From CAVRIA01 sp963721115 (GTDB lineage Bacteria > Desulfobacterota > Binatia > HRBIN30 > CADEER01): a DNA stretch of 64,000 bases. Both the position numbers and the translations under genes were made by a program. The notes below the pieces were generated by a model. The model had not been told where the DNA came from. It searched no databases and saw only the letters and a program-made list of their open reading frames with translations. Location: assembly GCA_963721115.1 (NCBI GenBank), contig CAVRIA010000006.1, positions 62,001 to 126,000 of the forward strand. Direction: 5' to 3'. Below are positions 40,874 through 49,128 of the stretch, piece by piece; position 1 is the first letter of the stretch; every line of letters begins with the position of its first letter.

Positions 40874-41170
40874 TCATGCGGCCTGCAGCAGCGACTTCGC
40901 CTTCGCCAGCGCCCGATGCTTCAGCCGCCTGCGGACCTCGCCGCGAATCGCGCTTGGCGACAGCCGAAACTGCACGCAGATCGAATCGAGGCTGAAGGCG
41001 CTGGAGTCCGCGTCGTACGCCAGAAAGTACGCCTCCGCGTCCGCCCGCACCGCCGGACAGTGGCTGTCCAGATCCGCGAACGCCTGCTCCAGCACCGCGA
41101 TCATGAGCAACTCCTCGGACATCAGGCTGCGAGAGTCGATCTGGGGAGTGAGAATTCTTCCTCTTACCAT
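40874..41170 (-). CDS. Small soluble protein, paralogue of 39728-40114
   Basis: A 98-residue protein starting at ATG 41170, preceded by GGAGG 7 bp upstream; an ATG at 41122 is also possible. The core LLMIAVLEQAFADLDSH, YFLAYD, FSLDSICVQFRLSPSAIRGEV matches the 39728 protein, with a basic C-terminal helix (RRRLKHRALAKAKSLL). The second half resembles a helix-turn-helix. It is convergent with coaE. A 16-bp near-palindrome lies 124 bp upstream of its start. Function unknown. Confidence 0.6.
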   Translation of the reverse strand: MVRGRILTPQIDSRSLMSEELLMIAVLEQAFADLDSHCPAVRADAEAYFLAYDADSSAFSLDSICVQFRLSPSAIRGEVRRRLKHRALAKAKSLLQAA

Positions 41171-41293
41171 TTGCCTGCCTCCATCACCGGCAGGTCGCGA
41201 TACGCAATCATGATGCCAGCCCGTTTTCGGCGCGCGCCTCTGCCCTCCTCGTGGGGACCGACCGTCCCGGGACGGGGGTAACTCCATCCAATA

Positions 41294-41309
41294 TTGTCGC
41301 CGGTGACAA
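41294..41309. promoter_or_regulatory. Near-palindrome upstream of the small paralogue gene
   Basis: TTGTCGCCGGTGACAA, symmetrical except for one base pair, in the 234-bp gap between two minus-strand genes. It could be an operator for the gene at 41170. The assignment rests only on symmetry and position. Confidence 0.3.
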
Positions 41310-41404
41310 AAAAGTGCGCCGCAACGTGTGCCGCGGATGCGGCTCGATTGGCAGCCGCCATGCCTTCGAAGCCGGGGCTCCCGGGGCGTCGCAGCTCTCG
41401 CGCC

Positions 41405-42790
41405 CTACCGGGCGTCGGGTGGTGCCGGCCGGTCGCGCCCCTTTCCCGGCTCCGCCTGCGGCAGCAGCCACGAGGCGTGCCGCCAGGTGCTCTCGACCTC
41501 GGCCAGGTTGACGGTCGGGTCGACCAGCCGCGCCCAGGGCGCTCCGTTGAGGGAGCACAGCCAGTCCACCGTGATCACCGGATCGGCGATCCCCTCGGCG
41601 CGGAGCTGATCGCGCTTGTAGTGGACGTACTGCAGTAGAATGTCCGGGAAGGTGTTGAGCTTGCGGAGTTGGCGGGGGATGAGATCGGCCTTGGGATCAA
41701 TCGTCCAGCGGCGCCCCGTGGCCGGATCGAAGACGTGGATCGTGATTCGGGATTCTTTCTTGCGCAGCTTCATGTGCCAGGCGAAGCGGTGGCCTTCTTC
41801 GGTCCAGCTCACGCGACCGGGGTACAGCAGGTGCCGGAGGGGGAACAGAAGCTGCCCCAAGACGTAGAGGTGGAGAAACGCGAGGGTCGCCCAGGACGTG
41901 CGATGCGACCCCGGCGGCAGCGTCGGCGCAGAGTACCGCCGCCCGGAGACGCGTTGCTGGAGGCGGCGCGGCCAGTCGGGCGAGAAGAAGATCGTGATGG
42001 CGCCGATCATGAGATACGAGAAGACGCCGATCCGCAGGAAGATCTCGTTCAAGACGTGGAAGACGACGGCGAAGGCGAAGCCGATGGGAACGGTGCGCCG
42101 GAAGACGAGTAGCAGGGGCACGCACATGTCGGTCAGAATCCCGCCGTAGGCGATCGCGTAGGCGAGCAAGGCGGGAGGGAAGTGTGACGCGATCGCGGGT
42201 ATCTGGGGGCCGCCGCGCACGAGATACGTGTACATCGGCTCGCCCGCCAGCCAGTCGGGGTTGAGCTTGGCGATGGCGCCGTAGAAGTAGACGATGAACA
42301 GCTGTGTGCGCAGCAACAGCACGCACCAGCGCGGGACCGTCTGCGGCCGCTCCGCCCTGCGCCGCCGGTCGAGGGAGAAGGCGCGCTCCGCCGGCATCCA
42401 GCACAGCAGGAAGGCCAGCAGGGCGATCAGGTAGTAGTGGTTCATGTAGACCGACTTCTCGAGCAGGAACTTGTAGGCGTAGGCGAGGAAGAGGAGAACG
42501 ACCGCGGCGCGATAGAACAGGCCGACGCCGACCAGGACGCCGAGCACGGCGATCAGCCAGAAGTGGAGGTGCATCATCCACGCCTCCGGCCACGGGCGGA
42601 CGAAGTCGAAGAACAGATAGGTGAAGTGGATCTTCGGCCGGACGTAGTACTCGTCGATCCACCCGTACTGTAGGTAGCGGACGGAGTCCCAGGCGATCAT
42701 CAACCCGAAGACGATCCGGAAGATGCCCAGAGAGGCGGCGTCGACCGGCGTGGTCAGATGAGCCGTCCAGCGCTCCACGCGTTCCCGCAT
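41405..42790 (-). CDS. HTTM-domain membrane protein (vitamin K-dependent gamma-carboxylase-like)
   Basis: A 461-residue protein. The first 290 residues hold about seven membrane helices with the HTTM/VKGC pattern: SLGIFRIVFGLMIAWDS at the start, KSVYMNHYYLIALLAFLLCWMPA in the middle and YFYGAIAKLNPDWL further on. The C-terminal 170 residues are soluble. Animal gamma-carboxylase modifies Glu in clotting factors. Bacterial homologues are widespread and mostly uncharacterised, so no reaction can be assigned. It stands alone on the minus strand. Confidence 0.8.
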   Translation of the reverse strand: MRERVERWTAHLTTPVDAASLGIFRIVFGLMIAWDSVRYLQYGWIDEYYVRPKIHFTYLFFDFVRPWPEAWMMHLHFWLIAVLGVLVGVGLFYRAAVVLLFLAYAYKFLLEKSVYMNHYYLIALLAFLLCWMPAERAFSLDRRRRAERPQTVPRWCVLLLRTQLFIVYFYGAIAKLNPDWLAGEPMYTYLVRGGPQIPAIASHFPPALLAYAIAYGGILTDMCVPLLLVFRRTVPIGFAFAVVFHVLNEIFLRIGVFSYLMIGAITIFFSPDWPRRLQQRVSGRRYSAPTLPPGSHRTSWATLAFLHLYVLGQLLFPLRHLLYPGRVSWTEEGHRFAWHMKLRKKESRITIHVFDPATGRRWTIDPKADLIPRQLRKLNTFPDILLQYVHYKRDQLRAEGIADPVITVDWLCSLNGAPWARLVDPTVNLAEVESTWRHASWLLPQAEPGKGRDRPAPPDAR

Positions 42791-43000
42791 GACCTGTGCC
42801 GCTAGCGCTGCGCGCCCGTTCTGTCCAGAGCCTCACTCGAACCGTTCGCCGTGCGCCGGCGGCGGCCGTTCCTTCGTTGACTGCGCGCGCGTCACTGCCG
42901 TAGGATCGCAAAACTCCTCGCTGCTCGTGCGAGCGTCGACGGCTTCCTCGGGTCGGGCGCCATTTCGTCCGACGGCCTCGGGACACAAGGAGACACGGCG

Positions 43001-44152
43001 ATGAAGTTTTTCTTCTTCCATCTCATGCCCTGGCCCCACCTGCCGCACGATTACGAGGGGTCGGCCTGGATCACGTGCCCCAACGCCAACTACGATCCGC
43101 AGAAGGGTCACGGCCTGTACAACCGCTACCTCGACGAGCTGGTGTACGCGGAGGAGCTGGGGTTCGACGGCGTCGTGGTCAACGAGCACCATGCGAACGC
43201 GTACGGGAACATGCCCTCGCCCAACCTGATCGCCTCGATCCTGGCGCGGCAGACCTCGCGTGTTCGCATCGCCGTGGTCGGCAACGCGCTTCCCCTCTAC
43301 GATCCGCCGACGCGCGTGGCCGAGGAGTTCGCCATGATCGACGTGATCAGCGGCGGGCGCCTGATCGCCGGCATGGTCGTGGGCGGCGGGCCCGAGTATT
43401 ACGCCAACTCCATCAATCCGACCTATGCGCGCGAGAAGTTCTACGAAGCGCACGATCTGATCGTCCAGGCGTGGACCCGACCGGGGCCGTTCACCTTCAG
43501 CGGCAAGCACTACCGCATGCGCTACGTCAATCCGTGGCCGCGCCCGCTGCAGCAGCCGCACCCGCCGATCTGGATTCCGGGCGCGGGCAGCCTGGAGACG
43601 ATGGAGTTCTGCGCCAGACGGCACTACGCGTACATGGGGATTCCGTACTTTCACAAGCGCGTCTTCCAGCGCAACTTCGACTTCATGCGCGAGGCCTGCG
43701 AGAAGGAGGGGTATACTCCCGATCCCGAGCAGCTCGGTTGGCTCACCCCCGTCTACGTCGCCGAGACCGACGAGCAGGCGTGGAAGGAATACGAGCCCCA
43801 CCTCTTCTACTTCGCCCACAAGCTCCTCGCCGGGATCGAGACCGCCCCGCCGGGCTATACCAGCGCCAAGTCGATCCTGCGCATCGCGCAGTCGCGCGGC
43901 GATTTCATGATCAACGTTCAGACGCGCCGGGAGGTCGAGGACGGCGGCTACGCCATCGTCGGCAGCGTCGAGACGGTGCGCGAGAAGATGAGCGAGGCAA
44001 TCGAGTCGTTCGGGGTCGGCAACGTGCTCGCCCTCCTGCAGCTCGGCACGCTGCCGGCGGACCTGACGAGGAAGAACATGGAGCTGTATGCGCGCGAGGT
44101 CCTGCCGTACCTGCGCCGGCGCTTCGGCGGCGCGACGGCCGACGCCGCGTGA
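43001..44152 (+). CDS. LLM-class (luciferase-like) flavin-dependent oxidoreductase
   Basis: A 383-residue TIM-barrel protein of the bacterial luciferase family. Typical stretches are GFDGVVVNEHHANAYG (near residues 53-68), RIAVVGNALPLYDPPTRVAEEFAMID and GGRLIAGMVVGGGPEYY. These use reduced flavin and oxygen to oxygenate small molecules. It is followed by an alpha/beta hydrolase 11 bp downstream and a DUF6285 gene, probably one operon. The hydrolase may act on its product. The substrate is unknown; families like this are abundant in Binatota and actinobacteria. Confidence 0.87.
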   Translation: MKFFFFHLMPWPHLPHDYEGSAWITCPNANYDPQKGHGLYNRYLDELVYAEELGFDGVVVNEHHANAYGNMPSPNLIASILARQTSRVRIAVVGNALPLYDPPTRVAEEFAMIDVISGGRLIAGMVVGGGPEYYANSINPTYAREKFYEAHDLIVQAWTRPGPFTFSGKHYRMRYVNPWPRPLQQPHPPIWIPGAGSLETMEFCARRHYAYMGIPYFHKRVFQRNFDFMREACEKEGYTPDPEQLGWLTPVYVAETDEQAWKEYEPHLFYFAHKLLAGIETAPPGYTSAKSILRIAQSRGDFMINVQTRREVEDGGYAIVGSVETVREKMSEAIESFGVGNVLALLQLGTLPADLTRKNMELYAREVLPYLRRRFGGATADAA

Positions 44153-44163
44153 GGGAGCCGAGC

Positions 44164-45000
44164 ATGGGGGCGACGCAACAGAAGCTGAACGTGCGGGGGA
44201 TCGAGATCGGGGTGCACCGGGGGGGCAGCGGCGAGCCGCTGCTCTACTTGCACAGCGCCTCGGCGGAATCGACGGCGTGGAACCCCGCCTTCGAGGCCCT
44301 GGCGGTGGAGTACGACGTCATCGCGCCCATCCACCCGGGCTTCCCCGGCAGCGGCGGGCTCGAGCGCATCCACGACATCGGGGACCTCGTGCTGCACTAC
44401 GTCGACCTGCTCGACCGGCTGGGGCTGCGCCGGGCTCACGTCGTCGGCTCGTCGCTCGGCGGCTGGATCGCTGCGGAGCTGGCCAGCCTCTATCCCGAGC
44501 GGGTGGGAAGCGCGGTCCTGGCGGCCGCCGCCGGCCTGTGGCTGGACGAGGCGCCGATGGCAGAGGTATTCGGTGTGCCGCCGGGACAGCTCGCGGAGAG
44601 GCTCTTCTACGATCAGCGACATCCGATGGCGCAGATGCTCCATGCCGCGGGGGAGTCGAGCTGGGACACGCCGCCGCCGGACGACGTTCTGCTGGCCTTC
44701 CACCAGTCGACCGAGGCGACGGCCCGGGTGGCGTGGAACCCCTACTTCCACGACCCGTCTCTGGAAGGGCGCCTCGACCGCGTGAGGGCGCCGACCCTGC
44801 TGCTCTGGGGGGCGGAGGATCGGGTCCTGCCGCTCGCCCACGCCGAGCGCTACCGCGAGCGGATCGCCGGGGCCGTCCTGCGCACGATTCCCGCCTGCGG
44901 TCATCTGCCGGTGATCGAGAAGCCGGAGGAGTTCGCGGGCGAGGTCGCGACCTTCCTGCGCCGCCACCCGCTCGCCTCCAGCGGCAGCGCCGCGGCCTGA
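44164..45000 (+). CDS. Alpha/beta hydrolase
   Basis: A 278-residue protein with the alpha/beta-hydrolase order: oxyanion strand LLYLHSASAEST, nucleophile elbow VVGSSLGGW (Ser near 99), Asp in LLLWGAEDRVLPL and His in CGHLPVIEKP. The motif is the Ser-Asp-His triad. Cap residues are not diagnostic. It follows the luciferase-like oxidoreductase closely and may cleave its ester or lactone product. Start ATG 44164. Confidence 0.85.
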   Translation: MGATQQKLNVRGIEIGVHRGGSGEPLLYLHSASAESTAWNPAFEALAVEYDVIAPIHPGFPGSGGLERIHDIGDLVLHYVDLLDRLGLRRAHVVGSSLGGWIAAELASLYPERVGSAVLAAAAGLWLDEAPMAEVFGVPPGQLAERLFYDQRHPMAQMLHAAGESSWDTPPPDDVLLAFHQSTEATARVAWNPYFHDPSLEGRLDRVRAPTLLLWGAEDRVLPLAHAERYRERIAGAVLRTIPACGHLPVIEKPEEFAGEVATFLRRHPLASSGSAAA

Positions 45001-45026
45001 ACCGGCGGCGCAGAAAGGGAACCGCC

Positions 45027-45413
45027 ATGCACGACCGTCCGACCGTGACCGAGCTGATCGATGCGGTGCGCGCCTTTCTGGACAGCGACGTCGTTCCGGC
45101 ACTCGACGGCACGAAGAAGTTCCACGCCCGCGTCGCGGCGAACGTGCTGGCCATCGCCGGCCGACAGATCGCTCTCGAAGAGGAGCAGCTGAAGGAGGAG
45201 TGGCGGCGGCTCGACTCCGTGCTGGGGCCGCAGCCGGCACCCGGCGAGACGGAAGCCCTGAAGGAGGGCCTGCGCGCCCGCACGCAAACGCTGTGCGACG
45301 TGATTCTGCGCGGTGACGCGGACGAGGGCGAGCTGCGGAGGCGGGTGCTCGATCACGTGCGGGCGACGGTGCGGGAGAAACTTGCTGTCGCGAACCCCAA
45401 GCTGTTGCGCTAG
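45027..45413 (+). CDS. DUF6285-type protein
   Basis: A 128-residue helical protein. The stretch TVTELIDAVRAFLDSDVVPAL near the start and FHARVAANVLAIAGRQIALEE after it are the DUF6285 pattern. Elsewhere the family is usually next to acyl-CoA dehydrogenases and aminoglycoside phosphotransferase-like kinases; here those are absent and it follows an oxidoreductase/hydrolase pair by 26 bp. Its role is unknown. Confidence 0.7.
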   Translation: MHDRPTVTELIDAVRAFLDSDVVPALDGTKKFHARVAANVLAIAGRQIALEEEQLKEEWRRLDSVLGPQPAPGETEALKEGLRARTQTLCDVILRGDADEGELRRRVLDHVRATVREKLAVANPKLLR

Positions 45414-45424
45414 AAAGGGGGGCG

Positions 45425-45766
45425 ATGACGCCCCGGTTCTGGCACTCCGAGAGCGGTTTCGGCTTCGTGGCGGTCCTTCTGGCCATGCTCGTGGCCGCGG
45501 TCCTCTATTTCGGCTACTTCCACCTGCAGAACGTCAGCGGCGAGCGATCGACCGCGACCAACGCGATCGACAACAGCCGTGCCTTTGCGTGCCGCACCAA
45601 CCGCCAGCAGATCGAGCGCCAGATCACCATGTGGCAGGTCAACCACCCGGGCGAGACGCCGACGCTCGACGCCTTGGACGCGGAGAGCGGTCCCTTGCCC
45701 TCTTGTCCGCAGGGCGGGCACTACTCCCTGAGCGGGCAGCACGTTCTCTGCAGCTTCCACCGCTGA
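45425..45766 (+). CDS. Type IV pilin/pseudopilin-like protein
   Basis: A 113-residue protein with a short start, then SGFGFVAVLLAMLVAAVLYFGYF, a single long hydrophobic helix after Gly-Phe as in prepilins. The usual Glu at position 5 of the mature helix is Ala. The end has CPQGGHYSLSG and VLCSFH, the CP-GG-Y/CS-H pattern seen in pseudopilin-like proteins. No prepilin peptidase or assembly gene is nearby, so it may be an orphan minor pilin. It is 11 bp after the DUF6285 gene and could belong to that unit. Confidence 0.55.
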   Translation: MTPRFWHSESGFGFVAVLLAMLVAAVLYFGYFHLQNVSGERSTATNAIDNSRAFACRTNRQQIERQITMWQVNHPGETPTLDALDAESGPLPSCPQGGHYSLSGQHVLCSFHR

Positions 45767-45873
45767 ACCCTCGGTCTCGCCGCTATGAGGAGGAACGGGC
45801 GGCCACGCCCGTCCGCGCCGCAGCTTCACCGTCTCGATTGGAGGAGCCGGTCCGGTGAGCGTATGCTTCCGGC

Positions 45874-46785
45874 GTGGAACGGCTCGGATCGAGTGGCCGC
45901 GGCAGTTCGCAACCCGGCGCGGTGCCGCGCCAGTTCGTCGTCGGAGCGGGAGAGGCGCGGCGTCTGGATCAGGCCGTGGCGGCCGTCTGCCCCGATCTCT
46001 CTCGCGGCGCCGCGCGCCGCCTGATCGCCGCCGGCTGGGTTCTGCTCAACGGCGCGCGCTGTCGCGTCGCCGGGCGCCTGGTGCGCGGAGGAGACCGCGT
46101 CCGCCTCGAGGAGCCGGCCGACGACGTGGCCGCCGCGGCTCTGCCGATTCTCTTCGAGGACGAGTCGTTGGTGGCGGTCGACAAGCCGGCCGGCATGCCT
46201 TCCGCGCCGACGCGGGAAGGAGCAGCCGGCACTGCGCTGGACGTCCTGCGCGAGCAGCTCCGGCGCCGCCACGGACGGTCGGTTCCCCTGTGGCTGGTGC
46301 ACCGCTTGGACGCCGGGACATCGGGAGTTTTGGTGTTCGCCAGGACACGAAGCGCGGCGGCGAAGCTCTCCGATCTCTTTCGCCGTCGCCGGGTCTCGAA
46401 GGTATACGCGGCGGTCGTGAGCGGAGAGATGGCGGGTAGCGGCAGGATCGACCTGCCGATCGAAGCCAGGTCCGGCAGGGCGAAGATCGCGCCGGCGGGA
46501 CGACCCGCCGCCACCGTGTGGGAGGTCGTCGGCCGGCAACCGGGGCGGACGGTGGTCGAGCTGCGGCCGCTCACCGGCCGGATGCACCAGCTGCGCCTCC
46601 ATCTGAGCGCCGTCGGACATCCGGTCTGCGGTGATCGTTCGTACGGCGGCCCCACGGCGCCGCGCCTGATGCTGCATGCGCGCTCTCTCGAGCTCTCCCA
46701 CCCGAAGCGGGGCGCTGCGCTGCGCATCGACTCGCCGCTGCCGCCCGGCTTCGCTCCGGTACCGCCCGGTGCACCGAAGCGATGA
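45874..46785 (+). CDS. RluA-family pseudouridine synthase
   Basis: A 303-residue protein. An S4-like RNA-binding domain (about residues 28-80, RLDQAVAAVCPDLSRGAARRLI) precedes the catalytic domain, whose signature HRLDAGTSGVLVFAR (about 142-156) contains the nucleophile Asp. Further on are VELRPLTGRMHQLRLHLSAVGHP and GDRSYGG. It converts uridines of rRNA or tRNA to pseudouridine. Which site is not evident. Start is GTG 45874. It converges with the TetR gene 8 bp away. Confidence 0.87.
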   Translation: MERLGSSGRGSSQPGAVPRQFVVGAGEARRLDQAVAAVCPDLSRGAARRLIAAGWVLLNGARCRVAGRLVRGGDRVRLEEPADDVAAAALPILFEDESLVAVDKPAGMPSAPTREGAAGTALDVLREQLRRRHGRSVPLWLVHRLDAGTSGVLVFARTRSAAAKLSDLFRRRRVSKVYAAVVSGEMAGSGRIDLPIEARSGRAKIAPAGRPAATVWEVVGRQPGRTVVELRPLTGRMHQLRLHLSAVGHPVCGDRSYGGPTAPRLMLHARSLELSHPKRGAALRIDSPLPPGFAPVPPGAPKR

Positions 46786-46793
46786 TCCGTCCG

Positions 46794-47414
46794 CTAGGAC
46801 GGCCGGGGCGTCGCCGCGAGCCCGTTGAAGGCGAGATCGGTGACGGCGCGCGTCACCTCGTCGATGGAGACGCCTTCCTGCTCGATCCACCACGAGACGA
46901 CCTCGACCGACAGGCCGATCAACGCGCGGCCCCAGATGGCGGGAGGCCCCGGCCGGAAGGCGCCGCTCTCCATGCCGGCCACCAGGTTCTCCAGGACGTC
47001 GCGCACGAAGGTCTCCTGGCAGCGCCGAACCACGTCGTGAAACGACGCGCCGTGTCCGAAGACGATCCGAAACAGCTCGCGATTCTCCTGGGCGAAGCGG
47101 AAGAAGGTCTCGGTGCCGATACGGGAGCTCTCGGCCGGATCGGTGACGTCGGCGCGCCGTGCGTCGAGCACGGTCCTCAGCTTGCGGACGGTATCCTCCA
47201 CCAGCTCGAGGAAGATCGCTTCCTTGGTGGGATAGTAGAGGTAGAACGTCCCGACGCCCACCTTCGCGGCCCGGGCGATGTCAACCACCTTGGTGGCATG
47301 ATACCCTTTGACGGACAAGACACGCCGAGCCGCCTCCACCAAGTCGCGCGCCGTCTGCGCGCGGCGTTGCTGGAACCGGTCGGCCCGCTTGAGTTGCCCC
47401 GGACTGGATTCCAT
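46794..47414 (-). CDS. TetR-family transcriptional regulator
   Basis: A 206-residue regulator. The HTH domain is ARDLVEAARRVLSVKGYHATK, then VVDIARAAKVGVGTFYLYYPTKEAIF. The ligand domain is of the general type. It is divergent from the NUDIX gene with 70 bp between. An 11-bp odd palindrome TCTGAATCAGA (47427-47437) lies 12 bp before its start and may be its own operator. The perfect dyad at 48971-48988 is another candidate target. Confidence 0.87.
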   Translation of the reverse strand: MESSPGQLKRADRFQQRRAQTARDLVEAARRVLSVKGYHATKVVDIARAAKVGVGTFYLYYPTKEAIFLELVEDTVRKLRTVLDARRADVTDPAESSRIGTETFFRFAQENRELFRIVFGHGASFHDVVRRCQETFVRDVLENLVAGMESGAFRPGPPAIWGRALIGLSVEVVSWWIEQEGVSIDEVTRAVTDLAFNGLAATPRPS

Positions 47415-47484
47415 TGTTCGGGGCGATCTGAATCAGAATCGGAATAATGGCGCAAGGGGCAACGGGGACGGAGGCGGAGCAGGG

Positions 47485-48069
47485 ATGCTGAACCGTATCC
47501 GCGACCGATTGGCGGGCCACCGGCCTACCCTGGTCGAGGATCCGCGCGTTGCGCGAGCGGCGGTCGCAATCGTCCTGCATCGATCGGACGAGGACATCGA
47601 GCTGCTGCTGATCCAGCGCGCGACGCGCGACGACGATCCCTGGTCGGGACACATGGCCTTCCCCGGCGGCCGTCGCGATCCTGACGATCCCGACGTGGTG
47701 CACACGGCGGTTCGCGAGACACGGGAAGAGGTAGGGATCGACCTGCGGGAAAACGGCGAGGTGCTCGGACGCCTGGACGAGCTCCGCGCCGTGGCGCGAC
47801 ACCGGCCGCTCGATCTGGTGATCTCCCCGATCGTGTTCGCGCTTCACATGCCGCAAGAGCTGCACCTGTGCGAGCGCGAAGTGGACAGCGCGGTCTGGGT
47901 GCCGCTGTCGTTCTTTCGCAGCTCCGCCGCGCGCGCCGTGTACCGGCGCAGCCTCGACGGCGTCGAGAGCGAGTACCCCGCCTATCGCTATCAACGCTAC
48001 ACGGTGTGGGGCCTCACCCACCGGATCCTGGACGGGTTTCTCGCGCTGACCGAGGAGCGGGCGCCGTGA
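47485..48069 (+). CDS. NUDIX hydrolase, CoA pyrophosphatase type
   Basis: A 194-residue NUDIX protein. The box is GGRRDPDDPDVVHTAVRETR, then EEVGI, with HMAFPGGRRDPDD preceding, as in NudL/PCD1 CoA pyrophosphatases. The expected reaction is cleavage of CoA and acyl-CoA to phosphopantetheine and 3',5'-ADP. ATG 47485 is chosen because of the purine-rich GGAGGCGGAGCAGGG upstream. It ends 12 bp from a convergent gene. Confidence 0.82.
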   Translation: MLNRIRDRLAGHRPTLVEDPRVARAAVAIVLHRSDEDIELLLIQRATRDDDPWSGHMAFPGGRRDPDDPDVVHTAVRETREEVGIDLRENGEVLGRLDELRAVARHRPLDLVISPIVFALHMPQELHLCEREVDSAVWVPLSFFRSSAARAVYRRSLDGVESEYPAYRYQRYTVWGLTHRILDGFLALTEERAP

Positions 48070-48081
48070 ACGCGCGTCCTC

Positions 48082-48861
48082 TCAGCCCGCGGCCTCCTGC
48101 AGCAGGTGGTTGAGCGCCTTGGTGCGCGCCTCGCGCACCATCATGCTGTTGCGGATCGCCTCGCGACAGCGGAGCTGGATGCCTCCCGTCACGGCGACCT
48201 TGCGGAACAGCTGCTCGGCCTTGTCGCCGTGGTCGGGCTCGGCGTACGCGTGGACCTCGAAGTTCTTCACGTCGATTCCGTAATGCTTCTTGAGGCCCTC
48301 GTACATGGTCTTCGCGTATCCGGAGCGGGCGGCGAGGCGCTCGCCGGCGAAGCCGAAGACCGCCAGACCTTCCTCATAGGAACGCCGGATGTAATAGAGC
48401 ATGGTGAAGGTGGTTCCGATCGTCTCCGGCAGCGGCGTGTAGCTCTCCAGCTCGTCGTCCGCGATGCCGAGCTGCCGGCACCACTCCCACTTCATCTTCA
48501 CGTGGTTCGGGTCGCGGAGGAATCCGACCTCGTCGGCGAAGTTCTGGGTCCAGTGGGCGTAGTGCTCCGAGCTGTCCATGCTCAGAGCGTAGACGTCCGG
48601 CGCGTTGGCGATGAACATCGGAAACTCCGGTGTCATCCAGCGGCCGAGGTAGTAGTACTCCTTGGCCACGGTCTTGACGACCGCGAGCGGTGCCGTCCCG
48701 TCGCCGATCGCCTGCGTGATCTGGTCTTTTGTCCGGAAGATCTCCAGGATCATCCGGTCGAGATCCTTCAGGTACGCGTCGACCGGCATCGCCTCCTCGA
48801 CCGCGTCGGAACGAATGACGTTCTTGAACATCCCCTTGCGGTCCTCGGTCGTCGTCGACAT
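48082..48861 (-). CDS. Haem-oxygenase-like di-iron oxidase family protein (HDO/TenA-like)
   Basis: A 259-residue all-helical protein. The candidate metal ligands are spread as in haem-oxygenase-like oxidases: the Glu in AKEYYYLG, the His in SSEHYAHWTQNFADEVG, and the His/Asp cluster in HAYAEPDHGDKA. Family members (UndA, CADD, SznF-type, PqqC-like) oxidise or cleave small substrates. Start 48861 gives a GGGAGG site 7 bp upstream. It is divergent from an SDR gene, with a perfect dyad operator over its likely promoter. Confidence 0.7.
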   Translation of the reverse strand: MSTTTEDRKGMFKNVIRSDAVEEAMPVDAYLKDLDRMILEIFRTKDQITQAIGDGTAPLAVVKTVAKEYYYLGRWMTPEFPMFIANAPDVYALSMDSSEHYAHWTQNFADEVGFLRDPNHVKMKWEWCRQLGIADDELESYTPLPETIGTTFTMLYYIRRSYEEGLAVFGFAGERLAARSGYAKTMYEGLKKHYGIDVKNFEVHAYAEPDHGDKAEQLFRKVAVTGGIQLRCREAIRNSMMVREARTKALNHLLQEAAG

Positions 48862-48970
48862 CGGCATTCCTCCCGTCGTGAAGCTGCATGGCCCCGTGCG
48901 GCGTGCGGCGTACCCGCGTCTCGTGACTGATTCGTCATGTTGACGCGGCCGAGCAGCGGCTGGTAAGTGC

Positions 48971-48988
48971 TTCAATCGATTGATTGAA
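48971..48988. promoter_or_regulatory. TetR-type operator between divergent genes
   Basis: A perfect dyad: TTCAATC, a 4-bp spacer GATT, then GATTGAA. It lies 4 bp after the -10 region of a candidate minus-strand promoter (TTGACA 49015-49020, 17-bp spacer, TAGACG 48992-48997), so a bound protein would block transcription of the gene starting at 48861. The design matches the dyad before the TetR gene at 11205. Confidence 0.55.
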
Positions 48989-49128
48989 TCGCGTCTAATG
49001 GATTGCCCATTGCCTGTCAATCAAGGCCTTTCGCGCTCGCCGCCGCGCCGGCGGCGGCTTCGGATTCGCGACGGGTCGCGGCGGAAACGGGTCGGTGGGC
49101 TGGACGCCGGAGGCGGGAGGGGAGACCG

